Source: UBA1724 sp963632245 (GTDB taxonomy: Bacteria; Verrucomicrobiota; Lentisphaeria; Oligosphaerales; Oligosphaeraceae). Taken from it: a stretch of 28,974 nucleotides of DNA. Below are positions 7,811-14,465 of this stretch, piece after piece. The DNA lies in the NCBI GenBank assembly GCA_963632245.1, contig CAVGTF010000010.1, positions 1 through 28,974 on the forward strand, read 5' to 3'. The translations under genes were made by a program, and so were the position numbers. Under the pieces are notes generated by a model. It worked only from the letters and a program-made list of their open reading frames with translations, ran no database searches and had not been told where the DNA came from. Position 1 is the first letter of the stretch, and each line of letters starts with the position of its first letter.

Positions 7811-8566
7811 TCAGGAGAGGGGCGTATCCTCGGGGGGATGGCGGAGGGCGCTGCGCAGGCCGGTGAGGTTCTTCTGGATGTTCTCCAGGAGCTGTATGCG
7901 GGTGCGTAGGGCGGTGATGAAGGCGGGATACTCGCGGATCCAGGACTGCTGCCGCGCCAGGATTTCGTCGATGTATTTCTGGACTCTCTCCAGGAGTTCC
8001 AGGGCGCAGGGGAATTGCCGCATGGCGATGCGGTCGTAGGCGGAGCGGCAGCATCCGCAGGCCAGTCCGATGAAGCCCAGCAGTTCCAGCTGCATTCTGG
8101 GAGTGCAGAAGGGCAGGTTCTGGAAGGAGGAGACCTGCGACCAGTCCACTGCCAGCATAAAGAAGGTATTTGCCAAGGAGGCGGCGTGTGTCGCGCTGTC
8201 AGCGGCGAATTGTTCGGCGGGGGAGAGTGCGTCGTAGGCCTCTTTGTCTGCCTGCTCGGCCTCCTGGGCATTTTCGGGGTTCTCGATGCGGTCGAGCATC
8301 TCGTTGTATTGGAGCTCGAAGGGTGAGTCCTCGCCCTGGTAGAGGGTATCGCCGGGAGGCGGCAGGCAGGTGAGGGTTTCTAGGTCATCCAGAAAATCTG
8401 CGTCGTAGCCCATCTTCTTCAATTCCTCACGGCAGAGGTCTTCGCAGGCGGGCAGCTCCCGAAAGCGGTCCAATAGGCGCATGTAGTCGCGCACCAGGTG
8501 ACCATGCGCCTGCAGCGCAGCTCTTGCGCCTTGGCGCGTGCTGGGATCAATGCCTAGGAAGTCCAT
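7811..8566 (-). CDS. Hypothetical cysteine-containing protein, first gene of the Mla operon
   Basis: A 251-residue protein I do not recognise. It has no signal peptide or clear transmembrane helix, is mainly helical, and contains eight cysteines, including C41-x3-C45 and a GLACGCCRSAYDR cluster at 168-180. The last 60 residues form a probable amphipathic coiled coil (YIDEILARQQSW to IQLLENIQKNL). It sits 3 nt upstream of mlaE in the same direction, so it is almost certainly cotranscribed with the lipid transport genes and may be a cytoplasmic accessory factor. The cysteines could bind a metal, but this is not established. Start choice: the ATG at 8566 has no Shine-Dalgarno sequence, like most genes in this operon. 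Confidence 0.7.
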   Translation of the reverse strand: MDFLGIDPSTRQGARAALQAHGHLVRDYMRLLDRFRELPACEDLCREELKKMGYDADFLDDLETLTCLPPPGDTLYQGEDSPFELQYNEMLDRIENPENAQEAEQADKEAYDALSPAEQFAADSATHAASLANTFFMLAVDWSQVSSFQNLPFCTPRMQLELLGFIGLACGCCRSAYDRIAMRQFPCALELLERVQKYIDEILARQQSWIREYPAFITALRTRIQLLENIQKNLTGLRSALRHPPEDTPLS

Positions 8567-8619
8567 TGCCGTTTGGAAAATGAGAGAAGGAGAGGCGGTC
8601 GACGCGCGGTTTTTTGAGA

Positions 8620-9849
8620 CTACATCGCGGCAACGATGCGGCGTCCGAATTCGGAGCAGCTGACCAGGGTAGCGCCCTCCATCTGTCGGGCGAAGTCGTA
8701 GGTGACCGTCTTCTGGGAGATTGCCTTCTCCAGTCCGCGGACCACCAGTTCGGCGGCCTCGCGCCAGCCGATGTGCCGCAGGAGCAGTTCGGCGGAGAGG
8801 ATGAGGCTGCCGGGATTCACCTTGTCCTGGTTGGCGTATTTGGGGGCGGTGCCGTGGGTGGCCTCGAAGACGGCGGCGCCGGTGCGGGCATTGATGTTTG
8901 CGCCGGGCGCGATGCCGATGCCGCCCACCTCCGCTGCCAGGGCGTCGGAGATGTAGTCGCCATTCAGGTTCAGGGTGGCCACCACGCTGTATTCGGCGGG
9001 GCGGGTCTGGATCTGCTGGAGGAAGGCGTCAGCGATGACGTCCTTGATGGTGATGGTCTTTCCGGTGACGGGGTTGGTGAAGGAGCACCAGGGACCATCG
9101 CCGATGGGCTGTGCACCGTACTTCTCGCGAGCCAGCTGGTATCCCCAGTCACGGAAGGCGCCCTCGGTGAATTTCATGATATTGCCCTTGTGCACTAGGG
9201 TCACGGAATCGCGGTCTTCGCGGATGGCGTAGTCGATGGCGGCCTCCACCAGTCGCTGGGTGCCCTCCTTGGAGACGGGCTTGATGCCGATGCCGCACTG
9301 CTGGGGGAAACGGATGCGGGCGAAGCGGTCGGGGAACTCCGCTTTCAGAAAATCCAGGATCTTCTGGGCTTCGGGGGAACCGGCGGTGAATTCCACGCCG
9401 GCGTAGATGTCCTCCGTGTTCTCGCGGAAGATGGTCATGTCCACCAGCTCGGGGTGCTTGGCGGGGGAGGGCACGCCCTCGAAATGCCGCACGGGGCGCA
9501 GGCAGACATACAGATCCAGCGCCTGGCGAATCGCCACATTCAGGCTCCGGATGCCGCCGCCGATGGGGGTGGTCAGCGGGCCCTTGATGCCCACCAGGTA
9601 GGTGCGGAAGGCATCCAGGGTCTCGTCGGGAAGCCAGTTGCCCGTGGTCTTGAAGGCCTTCTCGCCCGCCAGGACCTCCTTCCACTCCAAAGAACGCTTG
9701 CCGCTATACGCCTTCGCGACCGCGGCGTCCACTACCGACTGCGTGGCGCGCCAGATGTCCGGACCAATGCCGTCGCCTTCAATGAAGGGAATGATGGGAT
9801 GGTCGCCGGTGACAAGGCCGTTGGGGCCCATGGTGATGATGTCGGACAT
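8620..9849 (-). CDS. icd: NADP-dependent isocitrate dehydrogenase
   Basis: A 409-residue protein, the usual length for this enzyme. It contains IPFIEGDGIGPD near the N-terminus, the substrate-binding RSLNVAIRQ loop (Ser102 corresponds to the regulatory serine of E. coli Icd), NTEDIYAGVEF, and HGTAPKYANQDKVNPGS. The Lys-Tyr in that last motif indicates NADP preference. It oxidatively decarboxylates isocitrate to 2-oxoglutarate in the cytoplasm. The ATG at 9849 is preceded by AGGAGA with about 8-nt spacing and matches family N-termini. The reading frame is open much further upstream through the 147-bp repeats, but that part is not protein-like. It appears to be a single-gene unit with a repeat-bearing leader. 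Confidence 0.97.
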   Translation of the reverse strand: MSDIITMGPNGLVTGDHPIIPFIEGDGIGPDIWRATQSVVDAAVAKAYSGKRSLEWKEVLAGEKAFKTTGNWLPDETLDAFRTYLVGIKGPLTTPIGGGIRSLNVAIRQALDLYVCLRPVRHFEGVPSPAKHPELVDMTIFRENTEDIYAGVEFTAGSPEAQKILDFLKAEFPDRFARIRFPQQCGIGIKPVSKEGTQRLVEAAIDYAIREDRDSVTLVHKGNIMKFTEGAFRDWGYQLAREKYGAQPIGDGPWCSFTNPVTGKTITIKDVIADAFLQQIQTRPAEYSVVATLNLNGDYISDALAAEVGGIGIAPGANINARTGAAVFEATHGTAPKYANQDKVNPGSLILSAELLLRHIGWREAAELVVRGLEKAISQKTVTYDFARQMEGATLVSCSEFGRRIVAAM

Positions 9850-10499
9850 GAAAATGCTCTCCTGAATGCAAAAAAGGGAGGAAGAAGGCGGGGAACAGAA
9901 CAAAAAAGGGACGCGCCTCAAAATATAATGCCCCCTGTGCGTGCGCCCTAGCGCACACAAAAAGGAGGAAGGAGGGAGGAGGAAGGAGGAAGTGAGGACG
10001 CTGCGCGGTTCTTCCGCGGCGGAGCGCCGCGGTACTGGTACCGCCGGTAGGCGGAAGAGCATAGGCGGGGGGCGCGGGGGGCGCAAGCCCGACCTCCTTT
10101 GGAGATCTTCCTGCGAAAATTGCGCTTGGAAGAAACGCTCCGGCGCTAGGCACGCGCCGCGGAGCGGCCCGAGGACGGTACTGGTACCGCCGGTAGGCGG
10201 AAGAGCATAGGCTGGGGGGCACGGGGGGCGCAAGCCCGACCTCCTTTGGAGATCTTCCTGCGAAAATTGCGCTTGGAAGAAACGCTCCGGCGCTAGGCAC
10301 GCGCCGCGGAGCGGCCCGAGGACGGTACTGGTACCGCCGGTAGGCGGAAGAGCATAGGCTGGGGGGCACGGGGGGCGCAAGCCCGACCTCCTTTGGAGAT
10401 CTTCCTGCGAAAATTGCGCTTGGAAGAAACGCTCCGGCGCTAGGCACGCGCCGCGGAGCGGCCCAAAGGGCGGTGATTTCGCGCGCCAATATGGGCGCG
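9850..10499. other. 650-bp intergenic region filled by the modular repeat family
   Basis: Reading along the plus strand there is a TATATT-like box for icd (minus strand, 9922-9927), a hairpin GTGCGC/GCGCAC (9941-9956), and a pure purine tract of 34 nt (9959-9992). A GACGCTGCGCGG motif (from 9997) follows, then the three-copy tandem repeat (10031-10464). The last element is a hairpin CGCGCC/GGCGCG (10482-10499) abutting the stop codon of the LPS kinase gene. The same modules flank the NERD-helicase gene near 24.4 and 26.3 kb. No gene or tRNA is visible. Confidence 0.7.
10031..10464. repeat. Three-copy direct tandem repeat, unit about 147 bp
   Basis: Copies begin at 10031, 10177 and 10324, each with GGTACTGGTACCGCCGGTAG. 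The periods are 146 and 147 bp. The second and third copies are essentially identical; the first differs by a few bases in its G-rich stretch. Each unit contains the palindrome GGTACTGGTACC-like start, the GCCGGTAGGCGGAAGA core, a G-rich run, GGAGATCTTCC, and an end rich in GCGCC. Near-identity points to recent amplification. It lies between the LPS kinase gene and icd and encodes nothing convincing. Confidence 0.95.
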
Positions 10500-11324
10500 T
10501 TACTTCCCGCGTTTCAGGCGTTTTGCGACGCCGGAGGAGACGCCCTGGAGGAATGCTTTCTCTTCCTTCGGGGAGAATTCCGCGTTTTCGCGGTATGCCT
10601 GGAGGATGGTCTCCCATTCTTCTCTGGGGAGGTGTTTCATGCCCAGGAGATAGAATCCGACGGAGACCATATTTCGGATGGCGCCGGGGAGGTGGCGGTG
10701 ATTGTAGAGTCGTGTGCGGTCGTTGTCGATATAGCAGAAGCCGTCTTGTCCCTCGGTCCAGAAGTAGTTCCCGGGATGGCAATCGCCGTGGACGAAGCCG
10801 GCCTTGTGGAGGCGCGATAGTTCTCGCCCTAGCCGCAGGAGCATCTCCTGGCGTGCCTCTCCCTGGAGGGGGATTCCGCCGCGGGCGCCGCAGAGGTAGT
10901 CGGCCACCAGTCGACCCCGTGCCTCCCGGGTGACAAGCATATCCACGGGGCGGCCCCAGGGACGCCAGGGACGGAACCGCGCGGCCAACAGGACCTTCGG
11001 CGCCAGGAAGCCATGGGACTCCAGTTCGCGGTGGATCCGGAGAATCCTCAGTGCCTGGGAGGGGCGGAAGCGCCATTTCAAGGAGGCGAGGGGCTTCTCG
11101 TGGTCATCGCCTAGTCCCCATAGGACCTTCAGATAGAGTGGGGGGGCGTTGTCGCCTTCCGGAGAGGAGAGTCTCGCGATGCGTCGGAGTCGGAAGGCGC
11201 GGATGGTCTCTCCGGGGGCGCTCTGGATCCACTGGGTCAGGTCGTCCAGGGGGAGGGGTTCCTCCTGTGGGGCGAGCAGACCCCGCCAGCCCTTTGCCTG
11301 GAATGGACGATAGGTGTCTAGCAT
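10500..11324 (-). CDS. LPS core kinase, WaaP/InaA-like (3-deoxy-manno-octulosonate/heptose kinase family)
   Basis: A 274-residue kinase-like protein with a conserved Lys66 in YLKVL (ATP binding), catalytic HGDCHPGN at 179-186 and metal-binding DNDR at 200-203. A cysteine directly after the HxD motif is typical of the WaaP/KdkA branch of protein-kinase-like LPS kinases. These phosphorylate core heptose or Kdo at the cytoplasmic face of the inner membrane. The start codon lies inside the end of waaG (7-nt overlap, ATGCTAG), so translation is coupled. It is a divergent paralogue of the kinase at 13268-14050. Substrate specificity cannot be told from sequence. Confidence 0.85.
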   Translation of the reverse strand: MLDTYRPFQAKGWRGLLAPQEEPLPLDDLTQWIQSAPGETIRAFRLRRIARLSSPEGDNAPPLYLKVLWGLGDDHEKPLASLKWRFRPSQALRILRIHRELESHGFLAPKVLLAARFRPWRPWGRPVDMLVTREARGRLVADYLCGARGGIPLQGEARQEMLLRLGRELSRLHKAGFVHGDCHPGNYFWTEGQDGFCYIDNDRTRLYNHRHLPGAIRNMVSVGFYLLGMKHLPREEWETILQAYRENAEFSPKEEKAFLQGVSSGVAKRLKRGK

Positions 11325-12454
11325 TCCTTGCCTTTCAGAAGATCCACGATGGCGTCGGTGCGGCGGCAGAAGTCCTGGGTCGCCGCATACTCACGGGTGC
11401 GTTTCGCGTGTTCGGGGAGATTCGGCAGGACTTCTTTCAGTGCCTGGTTCAGGGCCTCCTGCCGGAAGGGCTCGGAAATGACGGGCATTCCGGTGGGCTC
11501 CACGAAATTCGAGAATCCGCAGATGGCGGTGCATAGCACGGGAAGGGCATTGGCGATCGCCTCAATGAGTACGGATCCCGCGCCCTCGGAGCGCGCGGCG
11601 TGGACTAGGAGGTCCGCCGCCAGATAGAGTGCGCCCACGCTGGGGCGGGGCGGCAGGGCGATGACCTGTTCCTGTGGAAGACCCGCCTTTTTCGTGAGTT
11701 TTAGGAATCCCTCGGAGATCCCTCGTCCGATGAGCACCGGGCGGCAGCGCTTTCGCAGGTCTTCGGGGAGTGCGGCGACGGCGGCGAGGGCGCGATCCAC
11801 GCCCTTAAGGCGTAGTCCGGAACCCACCATCAGGAGCATGAGCTCGTCGTTCTGGAGGCCCAGGGACTGTCGCTCTTGCTGTCGGAGTCTCTGTCGCTCT
11901 TCTTTCGATGCGGGAGGAAGGCTCCCAGGGTCCATCCCCGGAGGCAACATTAGGAATCGCTCTGTGGGGAGATTGTATTCCCGCTGGAAGTCCTGGAGTT
12001 GCCGCTGGCTGATAAGGAGGATCTTCTTTGTTTCGGGGCAGAGGAGAGTCTCTTTTTCCTGACGAAGGAGTGTGCGGTAGCGAGGCAATAGCTGCAGGAG
12101 TCCCCCCAGAGTCCGTCGTTTCAGAAGGCCCTTCATGCATTCGTCCCCGGCGAAATAGAATTCTGCGCCGGGAATACGGTTCATGGCGAGTTCGCCATCA
12201 TAATGGCCTCCAGCGCGCTCCTCGGCGATCATTTTGCCAAATTGCGCCATGCGCCCCAGGTTGGTCCACGCCTTGGGCTCGGGGAGGAGCTTGATCTCCA
12301 GGCCAGGGAGATCCTCCGGACGGGGTCCCTCCCAGTGTGTGGTGCAGAAGATCACCTGGTGTCCCCGCTGGCAGGCATTCCGCGCGACGCGGAGGGCGTC
12401 CATCTGGAGACCGCCTGCGGGAAAATACCGGTAGATCGAGAGCAGGAATCGCAT
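11318..12454 (-). CDS. waaG: WaaG-like LPS core glycosyltransferase (GT4)
   Basis: A 378-residue GT-B glycosyltransferase. The N-terminus YRYFPAGGLQMDALRVARNA matches the WaaG pattern YxYFPxGGLQRDxxRIA. Further matches are THWEGPRPEDLPG, NRIPGAEFYFAGDEC (WaaG: NKMPGLDVYFAADVC) and the SRYR-equivalent PRYRTLLRQEKETL. The C-terminal nucleotide-sugar site contains HAARSEGAGSVLIEAIANAL, including the E-x7-E type motif. WaaG transfers the first hexose to the inner-core heptose of LPS. The gene starts 6 nt after pyrK and overlaps the downstream kinase gene, as in classical waa operons where waaG and waaP are adjacent. The exact sugar donor is unknown. Confidence 0.9.
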   Translation of the reverse strand: MRFLLSIYRYFPAGGLQMDALRVARNACQRGHQVIFCTTHWEGPRPEDLPGLEIKLLPEPKAWTNLGRMAQFGKMIAEERAGGHYDGELAMNRIPGAEFYFAGDECMKGLLKRRTLGGLLQLLPRYRTLLRQEKETLLCPETKKILLISQRQLQDFQREYNLPTERFLMLPPGMDPGSLPPASKEERQRLRQQERQSLGLQNDELMLLMVGSGLRLKGVDRALAAVAALPEDLRKRCRPVLIGRGISEGFLKLTKKAGLPQEQVIALPPRPSVGALYLAADLLVHAARSEGAGSVLIEAIANALPVLCTAICGFSNFVEPTGMPVISEPFRQEALNQALKEVLPNLPEHAKRTREYAATQDFCRRTDAIVDLLKGKEC

Positions 12455-12460
12455 GGGGAT

Positions 12461-13267
12461 CTACCAGAGGATGGCTTCTGCGGGGAAGACGGGGCCTTCT
12501 TTGCAGGAGCGCAGGTATCGCCAGCCCTCGGGGGAAGAGGCGTCCTTTCCCTTGACCACGCAGCCGAAGCAGGCGCCTACGCCGCAGCACATCCGTTCAT
12601 CCAGGCTGACTTCGCAGCGGCAGGAGGGATTTTTCTCGGCGATTTGCGCCACCGCCTTCAGCATGGGGCGGGGACCGCATGCCATGAGGAAGGCATCGGG
12701 GTGTTGTTTGAGCTCCTCCTCCAGGAGGACGGTGACGAAGCCGGGTTGGCCCAGGGAGCCGTCGTTGGTGGCGATCTCCACTTTGCATCCCAGGGATGCG
12801 AATTCGTCCGCCAGCAGGATATCGCTTTTGGAGCGTGCGCCCAGCAGCACAGTGGGCTTCGGGGCGTCTGCGGGGGTGCTGTGTGCGGTGAAGAGCATGG
12901 CTGCGCAGCCGTATCCGCCTCCCAGGAGGATGGTGGGTCGGTCGGAGGGGATGGGCGAGAAGCCGTGTCCCAGGGGTCCTAGGATATCCAGGACATCGCC
13001 TTTGTGGCATTGCGTGAGGGCGTCGGTGCCGGCGCCCACCACCTTGTAGACTAGGGTGAGGATCTCGCCGTTGACGTCGCAAATGCTGAAGGGTCGGCGG
13101 AGGACATGTGCCTCCAGGGAGGGGACGGCCACCTGCACGAACTGTCCGGGGCGGGCGGCAGCGCAGATCTCGGGTGCCTGGAGACGGAGTCGCCAGTAGC
13201 TCTCCTGGAGGTGTTCCTGTTGGAGGACGGTGGCGGGTGCCTGAATGAGTGTGTTGTCCTGGGACAT
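12461..13267 (-). CDS. pyrK: Dihydroorotate dehydrogenase electron transfer subunit
   Basis: A 268-residue ferredoxin-reductase-like flavoprotein. It contains the FAD-binding RPFSICDV, the glycine-rich GGGYGCAAML for NAD(H), and CGPRPMLKAV. It ends with a [2Fe-2S] cluster motif in PyrK spacing: Cys228-x4-Cys233-x2-Cys236-x18-Cys255. PyrK passes electrons from dihydroorotate, via PyrD type 1B, to NAD+ in pyrimidine synthesis. It is unusual that it sits in an LPS operon: it directly abuts the stop codon of one LPS kinase gene (no gap) and waaG starts 6 nt after it. No pyrD is in the window. Confidence 0.92.
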   Translation of the reverse strand: MSQDNTLIQAPATVLQQEHLQESYWRLRLQAPEICAAARPGQFVQVAVPSLEAHVLRRPFSICDVNGEILTLVYKVVGAGTDALTQCHKGDVLDILGPLGHGFSPIPSDRPTILLGGGYGCAAMLFTAHSTPADAPKPTVLLGARSKSDILLADEFASLGCKVEIATNDGSLGQPGFVTVLLEEELKQHPDAFLMACGPRPMLKAVAQIAEKNPSCRCEVSLDERMCCGVGACFGCVVKGKDASSPEGWRYLRSCKEGPVFPAEAILW

Positions 13268-14050
13268 TTACTGGATTCGCTTGCGGTTCTTGCGTCGGAT
13301 GGCTCCGGCTTGGATCTCCCGGAGTGTCTTCTTGTCGGGCCAGCCGGCGCGCTTGGCGTAGCACTCTAGGAAAAGGAGGCTGATCTTGTCGCCGAAGCGT
13401 TTCAGGAGGCTGTAGGTCATTTGGGCGAGGTTTCGCTGCTGCTGGTACTGTCGGACGGCGGCGGGGGGCACCCACGTGCGGTCGTTGTCCAGATAGGCGA
13501 TGCTCCGCTTGGATTCGTCGTAGCAGAGATTCCGGAGGATGCAGTCGCCGTGTGCGAAGCCGGCGCGGTGGAGTCGATGGATTTCCACGGCGAGCATTTC
13601 GGCCAGTCGGTGTGGCGTCATGCCGGTGGGCAGGAAGTCCCAGAGATTGGGCAGCGGGAGTTCTGCGGAGATGAAGAGATCGCGGGGGATGATTCCCTTG
13701 CGTTTGCGGACGGCCAGGATGGGCTGCGGGCAGAGGAATCCCCGCCGCAGCAGCGCCTGTGAGGCATCCCAGGTCTCGATGGCGCGGGAACCCCGGAAGA
13801 CCCATTTGCACCAGGAGAAGAGGTCCCGGAAGTGCATGCCGGCGTCCGTCAGCGCCCGGATGTCCTTGATGTATACCACGCCCAGACTGGTCTCCACACG
13901 CCGCACATCCCGGCAGTCGTAGCTCACAATGAGCTTCCCCGGATGGTGCGTCAGCCAGTTGTCCAAGTCGGCAAAATACTTCGCCCACTTCTCGTCGGCA
14001 ACGTAGCCCTTCCAGCCTCGACTGCGAAAACGGATCCCTTGCTCTGTCAT
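13268..14050 (-). CDS. LPS core kinase, WaaP/InaA-like, first gene of the envelope cluster
   Basis: A 260-residue kinase-like protein with Lys62 in VVYIKDIRA, catalytic HGDCILRN at 167-174 and metal-binding LDNDRTW from 187. The HGDC pattern and the short length place it in the lipopolysaccharide kinase family. It shares only motifs with the second kinase at 10500-11324, so the two probably modify different core positions. The ATG at 14050 has a strong AGAGGAGG sequence about 7 nt upstream, consistent with being the first gene of the transcript that continues through pyrK, waaG and the other kinase. The C-terminus is basic (AIRRKNRKRIQ). Confidence 0.83.
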   Translation of the reverse strand: MTEQGIRFRSRGWKGYVADEKWAKYFADLDNWLTHHPGKLIVSYDCRDVRRVETSLGVVYIKDIRALTDAGMHFRDLFSWCKWVFRGSRAIETWDASQALLRRGFLCPQPILAVRKRKGIIPRDLFISAELPLPNLWDFLPTGMTPHRLAEMLAVEIHRLHRAGFAHGDCILRNLCYDESKRSIAYLDNDRTWVPPAAVRQYQQQRNLAQMTYSLLKRFGDKISLLFLECYAKRAGWPDKKTLREIQAGAIRRKNRKRIQ

Positions 14051-14465
14051 GGCGCGTCCTCCTCTGGGGTTCTATAGGGTGGAAAATTTAGTCGGAAGCA
14101 CGAAGGGAAAAATTCCCCTTCGTAGCACTCCACGGAATGCTCGGGACGAATTCGACAGCGCCTCGCTAAAAGGCGTTGACGGAGCCGTCCGGTTCGGTCT
14201 CTTCAGAAAATGGTCTCGGTATGGGGATGACATGACAATGCCCCGCGGGGGCAAGGGAATGTCATTCTTGTCGGCGGGGCACTGCGGTCTCTTCAAATGG
14301 AAGGATGGATGTTTTCTTCGTGGCCGGAAGGAAAATTCTGGTTCGAGGTCAGGAAGGCGTGGGGAAAACGGCGGCGGATTCGTCGTTTATTGTAACTCCA
14401 TTCTAAATCAATGAGTTGCGATAGCTATTCAAGTCCGCCGCCCGAGTCTTGACGTGTTGCTGGTT
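14051..14465. other. 415-bp intergenic region with hairpins, leader of the LPS cluster
   Basis: No gene is supported. The region contains a hairpin ACGAAGGG/CCCTTCGT (14100-14107 with 14116-14123), a two-level palindrome at 14227-14265, and a direct repeat of CGGTCTCTTCA (about 14195 and 14284). An AT-richer stretch near 14385-14430 is the best place for the promoter of the LPS cluster, although I could not identify a convincing -35/-10 pair. Confidence 0.5.
14227..14265. repeat. Two-level palindrome in the LPS-cluster leader
   Basis: ATGACAT at 14227-14233 pairs with ATGTCAT at 14259-14265. Inside it, TGCCCC (14239-14244) pairs with GGGGCA (14248-14253) around GCG. There is no T-tract on either side, so it is not an intrinsic terminator. 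It could be an operator or a structured leader element for the LPS cluster, about 180-215 nt before its first start codon. Confidence 0.5.

Noticed and set aside
10031..10464. CRISPR array
   Set aside because: Repeats are 147 bp, directly contiguous and without unique spacers; no cas gene is nearby.
8620..11076. An 818-codon open frame joining icd to the 147-bp repeats and beyond
   Set aside because: Only the last 409 codons are conserved protein. The upstream part is Arg/Pro-rich repeat translation overlapping the LPS kinase gene in another frame, and icd has its own Shine-Dalgarno and family-typical start at 9849.
12597..13988. A 463-codon minus-strand frame across pyrK and the LPS kinase
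   Set aside because: It overlaps two certain genes in a different frame and is Arg/Pro/His-rich with no domain.
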